A stretch of 64,000 bases of DNA from Sphingobacteriales bacterium (GTDB lineage: Bacteria; Bacteroidota; Bacteroidia; Chitinophagales; UBA2359), in assembly GCA_016700115.1 (NCBI GenBank), contig CP064999.1, positions 5,885,501 through 5,949,500 on the forward strand, in the 5' to 3' direction. Positions 9,560-21,800 of this stretch are shown here, in pieces. The position numbers and the translations under genes were made by a program. Under the pieces are notes generated by a model, which searched no databases, was not told the origin of the DNA, and worked only from the letters and a program-made list of their open reading frames with translations. Every line of letters begins with the position of its first letter. Position 1 is the first letter of the stretch.

Positions 9560-10873
9560 ATGTACCAGGACGAATTTATAGTAAACGGCGGCAAGCGGTT
9601 AAAAGGTGAGTTAATTCCTCAGGGCGCTAAAAATGAAGCCCTTCAAATTATCAGTGCTACTTTACTCACCAAAGAAGAAGTTACAATTTCCAATATTCCG
9701 GACATTCAGGATGTCAACAAACTCATAGATATATTGAGGGATATGGGGGTGAAAGTTACCCGTAACAACGCTCATACCTATACTTTCCTGTCTGACGAAG
9801 TTGATTTAAACTATTTGGACAGTGAAGAATTCAGGACAAAAACGGGTAAACTCCGGGGTTCGGTATTGGTAATCGGTCCTATGTTAGCACGCTTCAAAAG
9901 GGCCTATCTGCCAAAGCCCGGAGGCGACAAAATAGGACGCCGAAGATTGGACACCCATTTTTTAGGACTGCAACTTTTAGGCGCGAACTTTCATTACGAC
10001 GAAACGGAAAATGCCTTTATCGTTTCTGCCGATCAACTCAAAGGGGCTTATATTTTGATGGAAGAAGCTTCTATTACCGGCACAGCCAATATTCTGATGG
10101 CTGCCTCTTTGGCCGAAGGCACCACTACCATATATAACGCAGCCTGCGAGCCATATATCCAACAACTTTGCCTGATGTTGAACAATATGGGTGCAAAAAT
10201 CAGCGGAATAGGTTCAAACATGCTCACCATCGAAGGGGTGGAAACCCTGCACGGTTGCCGGCACGAAGTATTGCCGGATATGCTGGAGATTGGCAGTTTT
10301 ATTGGCTTAGCCGCCCTGACCCAATCTGAAATCACCATCAAAAACGCCAGAATTGACCAGCTTGGCATCATCCCCGCCCTGTTTCAACAAAAGCTCGGCA
10401 TCGAACTTCAGTTAAAAGGCGATGATATATTTATTCCCGAACAGGAAATTTACCATATCGGGCGTTTTATAGACGGCTCTATCCTGACAATTGCCGATGC
10501 ACCCTGGCCGGGTATTTCTCCCGACCTGATGAGTGTGGTGCTCGTTACCGCCACACAAGCCAGAGGCAGTGTGCTGATTCACCAGAAAATGTTCGAAAGC
10601 CGTTTGTTTTTTGTAGATAAGCTGATTGATATGGGCGCACAAATCATACTTTGCGACCCCCACCGCGCTGTAGTCATAGGTCTTGAAAGGCGTTCCCCGC
10701 TTCGGGGTATCAATATGTCATCCCCCGACATCCGGGCAGGGGTGGCCTTGCTCATTGCCGCCCTTTCTGCCGAAGGTAAAAGCGTCATCAGCAATATCCA
10801 TCAGATAGACCGCGGTTATCAGTTTATTGATGACCGCCTCCGAAACATTGGTGCTCAAATTGAAAGAAGATAG
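9560..10873 (+). CDS. UDP-N-acetylglucosamine 1-carboxyvinyltransferase MurA (Asp-type active site)
   Basis: First committed step of peptidoglycan synthesis: transfer of enolpyruvate from PEP to UDP-GlcNAc in the cytoplasm. The 437-residue length is normal for the EPSP synthase-like family. Visible marks: GGKRLKGELIPQGAKNEAL near the N-terminus (substrate-binding Lys and Asn), LRGSVLVIGPMLARF (about 100-114) and the active-site loop PKPGGDKIGRR (about 119-129). In E. coli MurA this loop is GGCTIGARPV with the catalytic Cys115; here that position is Asp, as in fosfomycin-insensitive MurA of mycobacteria and chlamydiae. The C-terminal part has PDIRAGVALLIAAL and HQIDRGYQF. It is probably co-transcribed with the DUF4290 gene 19 bases upstream. 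Confidence 0.95.
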   Translation: MYQDEFIVNGGKRLKGELIPQGAKNEALQIISATLLTKEEVTISNIPDIQDVNKLIDILRDMGVKVTRNNAHTYTFLSDEVDLNYLDSEEFRTKTGKLRGSVLVIGPMLARFKRAYLPKPGGDKIGRRRLDTHFLGLQLLGANFHYDETENAFIVSADQLKGAYILMEEASITGTANILMAASLAEGTTTIYNAACEPYIQQLCLMLNNMGAKISGIGSNMLTIEGVETLHGCRHEVLPDMLEIGSFIGLAALTQSEITIKNARIDQLGIIPALFQQKLGIELQLKGDDIFIPEQEIYHIGRFIDGSILTIADAPWPGISPDLMSVVLVTATQARGSVLIHQKMFESRLFFVDKLIDMGAQIILCDPHRAVVIGLERRSPLRGINMSSPDIRAGVALLIAALSAEGKSVISNIHQIDRGYQFIDDRLRNIGAQIERR

Positions 10874-11083
10874 ATTTTTAGCCCTTTATTTTAATACCTG
10901 ACCTAACAAAGGGATAGTATCAAACGCTTTGGTCTAAGTGTAAATTACCATACCCACTTCAGATTTACCACCTATATTTTTAAGTCAACGTATTTTTATC
11001 TGAAGTCTTACATCTGAACTCATACATCTAACGTCTTGAGTCCGGTATCTAACCTATCATGTTTAAGTCTTAAAAATACCTTT

Positions 11084-12151
11084 ATGAAAAAAATAAACTT
11101 TTACGCAGGTCCTTCCATTTTACCGCGAGAGGTAATTGAAGAGTCTGCACAAGCATTGCTCGATTTTAACGGAACAGGATTGTCAATTTTAGAAACTTCA
11201 CATCGAAGCAGCACTTTTGAAAACGTGATTAACGGAGCAAGGGATTTGGTGAAAGAGTTGTTGAGTTTACCCCCTAAGTACGAAGTGCTGTTTTTGGGGG
11301 GGGGTGCAAGTATGCAGTTCTGCCAGATTCCATTCAATCTGCTCCCTTCAGACGGTAAAGCAGCATATTTTAACACAGGAGTATGGGCAAAAAACGCCAT
11401 TCACGAGGCCAAAATGTTTGGGCAAACAACGGTAGTTGCCTCCTCTGAAGATGCCAATTTTTCATACATTCCTTCATTCCCAAAAGTAGGCAGCGATTTT
11501 TCCTATCTTCACATTACCACCAATAATACCATATTCGGAACCCAGTTTCACGAATATCCCGAATGTAACTGCCCTTTGGTGGCCGATATGTCCTCCGATA
11601 TTTTTTCTAAAAAAACAGATGCAGCAAAATTTGATTTGATTTATGCAGGTGCTCAAAAAAACATCGGCCCTGCCGGGACTACCTTAGTTATTGTCAATAC
11701 TGAATTATTGGGAAAAGTGGACCGGCAAATTCCAACTATGCTCGACTATCAAATCCATATTAAAAACAAATCTATGTTTAACACGCCCCCTGTTTTTGCC
11801 ATCTATACGTGTTATCTCACGCTTCAATGGATAAAAAAACGGGGAATTGAACGTATTGAAGCCGATAATCGGGAAAAAGCCGGTCATTTATACGCCGAAA
11901 TTGACCGGAACAGTCTTTTCACCGGCACGGTTAACTCAAAAGACCGGTCTTTAATGAATGTTACTTTTGTGATGAACCGACCCGAATTAGAAACAAGCTT
12001 TCTGAATTTTGCGCTCGAAAACGGATGTGTGGGCATCAAAGGCCATCGGTTGGTTGGTGGATTCAGAGCATCTTTATACAATGCTATGGATCTGGATGGA
12101 GTTAAAATTCTGGTGGATGTGATGAAGACATTTGAAGAAAAGCACGCATAA
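11084..12151 (+). CDS. serC: phosphoserine aminotransferase SerC
   Basis: PLP-dependent enzyme of serine synthesis (3-phosphohydroxypyruvate plus glutamate to phosphoserine), also usable in pyridoxal phosphate synthesis. The family start NFYAGPSILPREV, the phosphate-contacting HRSSTFENV, and GGGASMQF (about 70-77) are visible, as is the PLP lysine in YAGAQKNIGPAG (about 190). The C-terminus has GHRLVGGFRASLYNAM, typical of SerC. I chose the ATG at 11084 because the family begins at KKINFYAGP; the frame is open to 11036 but the extra 16 residues look non-coding. A terminator follows at 12309-12342. No serA or serB is next to it in the window. Confidence 0.92.
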   Translation: MKKINFYAGPSILPREVIEESAQALLDFNGTGLSILETSHRSSTFENVINGARDLVKELLSLPPKYEVLFLGGGASMQFCQIPFNLLPSDGKAAYFNTGVWAKNAIHEAKMFGQTTVVASSEDANFSYIPSFPKVGSDFSYLHITTNNTIFGTQFHEYPECNCPLVADMSSDIFSKKTDAAKFDLIYAGAQKNIGPAGTTLVIVNTELLGKVDRQIPTMLDYQIHIKNKSMFNTPPVFAIYTCYLTLQWIKKRGIERIEADNREKAGHLYAEIDRNSLFTGTVNSKDRSLMNVTFVMNRPELETSFLNFALENGCVGIKGHRLVGGFRASLYNAMDLDGVKILVDVMKTFEEKHA

Positions 12152-12308
12152 TAGTAGTCAAGATTTATCACTTTGTCATTATATTGTCAAAAAAAGTTGA
12201 AAAGCAATATCCCTTATCCTACATTTGAGCGGATTAAAAATCCTGCATTAACGGATATTCCGGCTGTGCAAATCAATTTGGCTAGGGCGCTTTTCTTATT
12301 TATAACAA

Positions 12309-12342
12309 CACCCCTGCAAGTTATCCTTGCCGGGGTTTTTTA
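12309..12342 (+). terminator. rho-independent terminator downstream of serC
   Basis: CCCCTGCAAG pairs with CTTGCCGGGG (one mismatch) around a short loop and is followed by a T-run. It lies about 160 bases past the serC stop and before the next plus-strand gene at 12404. Confidence 0.7.
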
Positions 12343-12403
12343 TTTTGCGAACTTTTTCGCCTCTTTTGGGTTTTTTGTTTTTCTTTAGATAACCCTGAAT
12401 ATC

Positions 12404-12889
12404 ATGTCTTTTCTTTCAAAAAAAGCGCTCTTGTTTCTGTTTGTGTTTTCTGTGCTTTTCAACAGCGGATGTACGCCCACAAGTCAAAGCATCTTAGATT
12501 TGTCCGTTCTCGATTTAGAGGGGAACGAAGTAGATTTGAACACTTTTAACGGCAAGCCTGTGGTGGTCAATTTTTGGGCAACCTGGTGTCCGCCCTGCCG
12601 GGCCGAAAAACCGGAATTAGATAAAGCCCGCCAAATTCTGGAACAGGAAGGAGTGGCGTTTGTTTGCCTGTCAGACGAAAACCTGAACACTATTCAGACT
12701 TACCTGCGACATCAGCCAAATGGGTTAACTAATTTCAAACTTAAGAGCAGTGCTAAATGGCTGGGTGTTTTTGAATACCCGCAAACCTTTCTGATTAACA
12801 CTCAAGGCGAGATAGTTCACACACATACAGGTTATAACCAATGGAGTAACCCTGAAACGTTGGAGCTAATCCGGGAAAAACTCCGGTAA
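12404..12889 (+). CDS. TlpA/ResA-like thioredoxin-fold lipoprotein
   Basis: Membrane-anchored thiol-disulfide oxidoreductase of the TlpA/ResA type, working outside the cytoplasmic membrane. Residues 1-22 form a lipoprotein signal with lipobox FNSGC. The thioredoxin domain begins at VLDLEGNEVDLNTFNGKPVVVNFWATWCPPC, here given in two parts: the strand VVVNFWATW and the redox motif CPPC (about 64-67) followed by RAEKPEL. The cis-Pro strand is YPQTFLIN (about 124-131). The 161-residue length fits a single domain. It stands alone and converges with the M28 peptidase gene 24 bases away. Likely roles are reduction of periplasmic disulfides or cytochrome c maturation; the partner is not evident. Confidence 0.88.
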   Translation: MSFLSKKALLFLFVFSVLFNSGCTPTSQSILDLSVLDLEGNEVDLNTFNGKPVVVNFWATWCPPCRAEKPELDKARQILEQEGVAFVCLSDENLNTIQTYLRHQPNGLTNFKLKSSAKWLGVFEYPQTFLINTQGEIVHTHTGYNQWSNPETLELIREKLR

Positions 12890-15800
12890 ATCTTAACTGA
12901 ACTTCAGACTGACTAATTATAATTTGCGCCTTCCCTGTACAAAACAGTGGTCAGGGTATGCCCGACTGCTTGAAGGGTAGTTTTGCTGACTACTTTCATA
13001 TTGTCTTTGTGAGTATGCCAAAACGCACCAAAACTCCCTTCGTAAGTGTAGTGGATGATATCAATGGTAGGAATACGGGCAAGTTTATTGATGTATAAGT
13101 GGTCATCTGTAATTGGCGACCGGGTGGGCTTATTGATGAAATAACTGCCATATCCCAAATCGTTGGCTACGCTCCAAACCTTTTTCACCACATTCGGGGC
13201 ATAGTTCAGCGAGTTTAGTTCCTGCATAAACAAGGCATCGGGAGCACCTACCATATCCAGCAAAATGCCAAACTCGGCTTTGTAGCCCGGGGTATGCAGG
13301 TTTTTGCTCCAATACTGAGAACCTAAACAGAAAGAATCATCCACCAAATAACTGCCGTAATCTTCTGTGTCAAACAAAATGATATCTACCCCCAAATTGG
13401 ACACCGGGTTGGCTGCAAGCAAACGGCCAATTTCGAGCAAAACCCCTACCCCGCTCCCGCCGTCATTCGCACCTAAGATGGGTTCGTCTTTTCTTTCGGT
13501 ATCCTGATCTGCGTTGGGACGGGTATCCCAGTGTGCGCACAGCATAATCCGGCGCGATGCCTGAGGGTTAAACGCTGCGATAATATTGTACATGGGGAGT
13601 TGTTTGCCGTTATGAGCTTTTACCGTGGCAGTTTGGGTAAATGTTTCCGGAGCAAACCTTTTCAAAGTAGCTTCCAGCCATTCGGCACAGGCTTTGTGTT
13701 GCGGTGTGCCCGGCACCCGTGGTCCAAAATCTACCTGCTTCTGCACAAAAGCATAAGCCGAGTCCGCACTAAAGTTTGGGATATTGATAGTCGGTTTACC
13801 GGTATTATTGGCAGTTGTAGTTCCCGAATCGGGTGTTGTTGTATCTTTTGAGTGAGGCAGTTTAGAATCAGAGGTACAACCTGCAACAAAAAACACTATT
13901 GTGATTGAAACCAGCAAAAACAAACGGGTGAATAGATTCATAGTTAAAAGGATATAATGCCGTTTATAGGCTTTCTGTTTAAAACAGTCATGTTTAAATT
14001 ATTCTGTAATCCTTACAGATTTTTCGTTATTCTACGGTCCAGGTCGAACCTTCTTTGCCATCTTTGACCACAATTCGAAGGTTTTTTAGCCGGTCGCGGA
14101 TTAAATCTGAAGTTGGCCAGTCTTTTTTATTCCTGGCTTCGGTTCGCAGGTCAAGCACCAAACCCATTAACCCGTCTGCCAGTTGATTATTGTTGGAGGC
14201 AGTGTCGTCTTTCAAGCCCAGAATATCTTGTATAAATGCAGGGAATACATGTTGAAGGCGATTAAAGGTGTCAATACCAAGGGCATTGTCCGGTAGTTGT
14301 TTGTTGTGGATGGCATTAATTTTTCCGGCCAGCTCAAACAAATCGGCCAAAACCATGGCAGTGTTAAAATCATCGTTCATATCCCGGTATAAGGCATCAC
14401 AGGCATCCTGAACAGCTTTATCTTCTGCCGGGTCCTGAGGTTGGGTATTACCCGGGTGTTTCAGGTTGGGAAGAAGCTGCAAAGCAGCCATCAGCCGCTT
14501 ATAACCCTTTTCTGCCGCAAGCAATGCCGCATCCGAAAAATCTAATGTGCTCCGGTAATGGGTCTGCATCATAAAGAATCGGACAGTCATGGGGCTGAAA
14601 GGCTGAGACATAAAATTATTGTTGCCCTCAAACAATTCGCCGGGTAAGATTGAATTGCCCAGACTTTTTGACATTTTCTGCCCGTTAATGGTCAGCATAT
14701 TTCCGTGCATCCAATACCGCACAGGGGTTGCGCCGCAACATCCCACGTTTTGGGCAATTTCGTTTTCGTGATGTGGAAACTGCAAATCCATGCCCCCTCC
14801 ATGCAGGTCAAACTGTTCGCCCAGATATTTTGTACTCATGACCGAACACTCTAAATGCCACCCGGGGAAACCGATACTCCAGGGCGAATTCCAGTGCATC
14901 AGGTGCTGAGGGGCTGCTTTAATCCATAAAGCAAAATCGGTGGGGCTGTTTTTTTCGTCCTGATTTTTCAAATCGCGGGTTTCCTGCAACAAATCATCCA
15001 TCACTTTTCCCGATAATTTACCGTAAACATCAGGATACCGTTTGATCATGGCGGGCACATCAAAATAGACCGAGCCATTTTTTATATAGGCTAATCCGTT
15101 GTCCAATATTTTCTGAACCATTTCCATTTGCTCTACCACATGTCCCGTTGCAGTAGGTTCTATGGAGGGTGAAAGGTTGTTAAACTGTTGCATGACTTTT
15201 CTGAACCCGTTGGTATATCGTTGAACAATTTCCATTGGTTCAAGCCTTTCCATACGCGCTTTTTTGGCAATTTTGTCCTCCCCTTCATCTGCATCATCCT
15301 CCAAATGCCCCATATCGGTAATATTGCGCACATAGCGCACCGTAAATCCCAAATGGAGCAAATAACGATAGACCACATCAAAAGTGATAAAAGTGCGGCA
15401 ATTGCCTAAGTGTACATCGCTATAAACAGTAGGCCCACACACATACATACCTACAAAAGGAGGATTAATCGGTTCAAATAGTTCTTTCTGACGCGTAAGC
15501 GTATTGTATATTTTTAATTGAGTATTCATGCCGCAAAGATAAAGTTTTTAATGTTACCCGATACAGGTATTCATTCATCAGTTGATAGACTGACAATCAG
15601 CCACAATTCACTAACTTAAATATGTAATGCCCGATTGCCGGTGGCTGCCAAACATGCTTCTTTAAATGCTTCGGTATAGGTGGGGTGGGCATGACTCATA
15701 CGCGAAATATCTTCGGCAGATGCGCGGTATTCCATGGCAACAACTGCTTCTGCTATGATATCAGCAATTCGGGGGCCTATAGCATGTACTCCAAGTATTT

Positions 15801-18800
15801 CGTCGGTTTTCGAATCGGCAAGCACTTTTATCAACCCGTCCTTATCCATGCTCGCGCGTGCGCGGCCGCTTGCTTTAAACGGAAACTTGCCAACCTTATA
15901 GGAGATGCCCTGTTCTTTAAGCTGCTGTTCGGTATAACCAACTCCTGCAACCTCCGGCCAAGTATAGACGACACCGGGTATCAGCAGATAATTGATATGT
16001 GGCTTTTGGCCTGCAATGGTTTCAGCTACAAATACCCCTTCTTCTTCGGCTTTATGTGCCAGCATAGCGCCTTCTATTACATCTCCAATGGCATAAATTC
16101 CGGGCACTTCGGTTTCCAAATGTTTGTTGACCGGTATTTGCCCCCGTTTGTTTAGGGTAATCCCGATTTTATCCAACCCAAGGTTATCGGTGTAAGGCCG
16201 CCGACCGATTGCCACCAAACAATATTCTGCTTCCAATACTATATCAGTATTGGTTTTATGATTATGGGCAGTTATTTTGGCAAATGTCCCTTCATTGCTT
16301 GTTGCCGTAACACCGGTATTGAGGTGAAATTTAATTCCTGTTTTCTTCAAGGAACGTTCCAATTCATGGCCGAGATCGTGATCCATGCCCGCTATCAGTT
16401 TGTCCATATATTCCACAATCGTTACTTCGGTTCCTAAGCGCGCATATACCGACCCCAGTTCACAACCTATAACCCCTCCCCCGATGACCACCATACTTTT
16501 AGGAATTTCTGACAGTGTCAATGCCTCAGTAGAGGTGATAATGCGTTTTTTATCAAGGGTAATAAAGGGCAGCGTTGATGGTTTCGAGCCGGTGGCTATG
16601 ATGGTTTTTCCGGTTTCGATAGTTTCAGAAGTTCCGTCCTGTTTTACAATCTGTATGGTATTGGTATTGACAAAAGAACCATGCCCGGTAAACACATCAA
16701 TTTTGTTTTTCTTCATTAAGTAGTTGATGCCATCACAAGATTGTTGCACGACTTGTTCTTTGCGTTTCATCATTTGTGCAAAGTCAATACTTAAATTGCC
16801 ATCTATTTTGATGCCATGTGTTTCGAATCTGTGCAGGGCATTATGATAATGTTCTGTACTGTCTAAAAGGGCTTTTGAAGGAATACAGCCTACATTGAGA
16901 CAGGTGCCGCCCAATGTGTTGTAGCGCTCTATAATGGCCGTTTTAAACCCCAATTGCGCACATCGGATTGCAGCAACATATCCTCCAGGACCCGAACCGA
17001 TGACTGTTACATCGTACTTCATTGATTTGTTTTTTTGTTTTGTAGAAAATTTAGTCTTACGCCATATATAAGTAATCTAAAAAGCGGCGCAAAGATAATA
17101 ACCTGTTGCAGGTCTTTAAATGTTGAGTCAAATAAATATAGATAACCCCATACATAGATATTCCGGGCAAATAACTTTATCTTGTGTTAATATTACCGAC
17201 TTTTTTATTGAATATGACAATAAACTCCTGAATTCTTTTTGCGGCACGACAGTTCTTGATTATTGGTACAGGATAATTTCTTTTTGTTTTTTTTAAAGTG
17301 CGGGAATAAAGCAAATTAACCAATTGTCAAACTGCCAACAACACGACAGCTAAGCCGGCATAATTTAAAACGTTTCTATTTTTATTTTTTTAAACATCAT
17401 CAAACCAAACTACCATGATTACCCGAAAAAAAAACTTTGTTGTTTCATCGTTCCTGTTTGTCCTGACCTTGTTTGCCCTTACTTTTATTGCTTGCGAAAA
17501 GGAAGAGGTTATCAACAACAATAATGAAAATATTACTATTGCTACCGATGAAAGCAATGCCGAAGACTTGTTTGCCGATGTGGTTGACTTGACAGACTTA
17601 TATGCCGAAAGTTTCGGCGGTAGTGGAAAAACAACAGATGAATGTCCTGTAATTACCTCAACCGCCCCCGAAGGGACTTATCCTAACACCATCACCATTG
17701 ATTTTGGCACAAGTTGTGAAAGCGATGGCGGACGTATTCGTTCCGGTCAGATTATCATTACCATTTCTGATGCCATGAGCAATCCGGGTGCTACTAAAAC
17801 CAAAACTTTTCAGGATTATACCGTAAATGGCATTTTAGTACAGGGCACGCATACCACAACGAATAATGGGTTGAATGATGAAGGGCAGCCGTCCCATACA
17901 CACACGCTTGTCGGAGGCTCACTGACTTATCCCGATGGTGCGATTGCGACTCGCGAAGCGACTCAAACTGTAACCATGATTGAAGGGTGGGATACTCCAG
18001 ATACTCGTTGGGATAATGTTTGGGCAATTACCGGAAACAGCAGTGGCACCAGTAAAACCGGAGTGGCATACAGTACGCTTATCACCGAGCAACTCATAAA
18101 AAGACACAATTGCAGATGGATTGTCAGTGGGGTAAAAGAACTTACCAGAAACGGTGAAACCGCTACTTTAGACTACGGTGACGGCGAATGCAACAGATTT
18201 GCAATTCTTACCACTGCGGATGGTGAAACGCACGAAATCAGATTGCCCAGATAGTCAGATTTAAGAAATAAATCAAAAAACAAAAAACGGCAGTGTAATT
18301 CAATATTACATTGCCGTTTTTTTATTTCGTGTTCAATTTGATACTGCGCTCAAATAAGGTATAAGTCAGCCTTTTGGTTGGGGCAATAAGCAGGCAAAAT
18401 ACCTTTGAATCAATTATAAAGGATTCTAATCATGAAAAAGTAATCTCTGTTACAATAAGTTACAAACAGAATGTTGATAGATAATAAACTCATTGACATT
18501 TTAAAGAGCAAAAAGTATCGGCATCCTCAGTGGATTTGAGAATCATCAGAGCATTTGCCTGTAACTTTAAGTGGATCCGGGCTATTTGTTCTGGATTAAT
18601 ACTTCGCTCATAGTCATTCCATTAAGTTTGCTCGACAACCATGTTTGTATCTCGAACCAACCCAAAAGGTGCTTTTGGGGAAATTCTGACAACTGTTCTT
18701 TCAACTCTTTATCAAAACTTTCAAAATAACTGCGCATAGCTTTCTTGTCGTATTCATTGACGGTAGCTAATTTTTTAAAATTGGACAGCAGCAATCGTTC

Positions 18801-21800
18801 AAACAACTGAAGTTCGTCCGCATTTTTCAAATTTCGATAAACTGAACGGTGCAGATTTTCGAGCAAATCAATATTCCCTAACTCATAATGAATGGCCAAT
18901 TGAAGGATATGTGCCGTATGATAGACCTCGCGGCGGGTATCGGCTTTGGGATGCGAGAGGATTTCGTTAATCCAGGTCAGGGCATCGCCAAAACGATGAG
19001 CAAAAAAATAGACCAAAGCAATATTATAATAAATGGTCAGCAGTCGGGAACTGTGAATTTGGTCTTTCCACGCTTCTAATTGAGGCAGGCGTTCAGGAAT
19101 TTCGGCTACACCTTTAGCAATCGAAAAGGTATTGAGATAATACAACAGTTCGTGGTAGAAGGAAATGTGAAATATCTTGACTTCGGTAGGAACATCATTA
19201 GCAGCAAGGGCGCGAATTTTAACCAGTGTGGGCGGGTAATCTTCAAATTTCTGAAAGGCGTGACAACTATTTAGAAAATTACACAAAGCCTTTCGGTATT
19301 CGTGCCTGTGTTCGTTTCGGAACAAGTCGTTGGTTTCCCAGATTTCGATGATTCGTTTGTGGTGGGCATACATTGATGCAAAGTTGCCCATCCGCCAATG
19401 GTAAAATCCCCAAATTTCGTTGTAAAACAGCTTGGCTTGCCGCGTTAAGGCATTGTTTTCTGCCTGCAAAAGGGGGATTTGTATCAGCTCTTCCATTTTT
19501 TGGAGTGCCTCGGCATCTTTAGCGCGAATGCGCACTTTTAAAGAAACCAATAAACGGTCGTGCAGATGTTTGAATTGGGCTTCATTTTGAAGAAGTTGTT
19601 GAGCGCGCTGCTCTTCCTCAATCAGTGCGTCCAAATCCTCAGTAATGTTTCGGTCGGTTCGCTCTAACAACAGCCTGCGTTGCCATTGCAACAACTCGAG
19701 TGTATAGATGGGCATTTCATAATCGGCTGCCATTTTCAGGAGTCGTTTCAGGTCTTTTTCCATCTGCCCGTAAATTCCTTTTCGATACAACGCAAGGAGG
19801 TGATTGAGCGCCTGCCTGAACTCAAACACTATAGTATTGTCTTTTGAGCCTCCGATATAGGCGCAAAGAGCATCCAAGATTTTGTTGCGAAGGGCATTTC
19901 GGGTAAAGGTCAGTTGTGCCACAAACTTTTCTTTACGATACTTTTTCTTGATGGCTTCTTCGTCATATTCGGTTTGCTTATCCATTGCTTCAAAAAGGAG
20001 GAGGTAATTGGTGGCCTCGCCCGAAGCATGGGTTTGGGCAAAGAGTTTAAAATACCGTTTTTCGGCAGGGGTAAGTGATTTAACGAGGGTAAAAAGGTCG
20101 TCGGAGGGCATGAGTAAACGGGCTTGTTGGCTTAAAAGTAAGTTTTTTCGGGCGGTTTCCATTTTTTTTACAAAATTTAATTCGTCTGCCCTCCTTTTCT
20201 GTAGCCCTTTGGAATAAAGGATTCAAGAAAGGTAAAGGGTATCAGAAACCTATGTTTTGGCAAAATCTGGTGTTCGTGCAGCTTAGGGCTGCGGTAGCTT
20301 TGCACTGTGAGACGGAAACAACAGCCTTTCACAAACAAACAAAATCATCAACACAAAATTTTCAAACACCCCAAAATTCAGAAAACATGAAAACGAAAAT
20401 CGAAAGCATTATTCAACAATTTTTCTCAACAAAATTTTTTAACACCCCAAAAACAGCAGTCATGAAAACAAGAAACATCAACAATCAATTTCAAAACAAC
20501 AACAAAAAACAATTTTCAAATTTCTTAACCCCAAATTCTTTTTCGACCATGAAAACACAAAGCAATTTTTCAGCCCGCCAATTTTTTGCCATCGCAATCA
20601 CTGTAATTGGCCTTTTCGTTTTCCAAGCTGCACAAGCAGTAGAAACCATTTGCAAACGCACGATGTGCGGACATACCTACACAAGCAATAGCGACCGACC
20701 TAATTTATTAACCGGTGAAACTCAAAAAATCCGTGTATTTGTGAAGTTTGGTGACTTAGTTGGCTCAGCTTCATCTGGAGTTTCTGGAATTAGTGCAACC
20801 ATTGGAAGCAAACACAGTGGTGGTATCGGCGACTTTGACGGATGCAAAACATGGGTAGATGTTAACATCAACGTAGGAACAAATGTTGTTCAGCAGGATG
20901 GAGTAACCATATCCCTATTCGGTATTGCCAACACGCTAACAGCATCTTTTAAGGTAGATATTCGCAAACGACCGACAATCAGCACTTTGACTATAAAAGA
21001 AGGCACAGCAACTCCGAGCTTTTTAGTAGCAGGCCGCACGTATCAAATGACAATAACCGGCACTTCGGTTAATAAGCTTGACCTGTCTGATTCAAAAGTT
21101 CAAAGTTCAAGTGTCAACTCTGGAGGAAGTTCTACCAGCCGCACATTCACTGTTGTATTTAAAGCTACCACTCAGGCAAATATCACAAGCATAAAATTTG
21201 CAGAAACCCATACTTTCTGCAACCACATAATCAGCAAAACCATTCCTTCTATTACCTTGTATCCCCGACCTGACCTGGTTCCAGGTTCACTTTCCGGAAA
21301 ATATACCCTGCAAAGTAACGCTTCATGCGGTGGTTCTTTAGGAAAAGTTGGCAGCGATAACGCCACACTCAACACAGTAAAAAATTCCATTGGTTCGCCC
21401 AGCACAAGCCAAGCCGTAGTTACAAAAGAAATCACTTGGCCAAACATTACCTGGAGCGTAAAGAACAACGGTGGACCGATTGTAGGCAGTTTTAAAGTTC
21501 AACTCAAAAGTGGAAACACGGTTTTACAAGAACAAACCATTACCAATATGAACGCAGGTGAAACCAAATCATTCAGCTATGCACGTCCTAAATCTAAAAA
21601 GAAATTGATGCGCATGTTGTCCTGCAACAACGGAAACGATGTTCACGCTCATCAGGATAATGCCAGCACCGCCATCTATAACTGGGCAGACCCCGCTACC
21701 TTCACCATCGTAGTAGATACTCAAAACACCGTAACGGAAGGCAACGAAAGCAATAACAGCAGTGGATTTTAAGTGCATAAAATCCTGAAAGCATAATCGA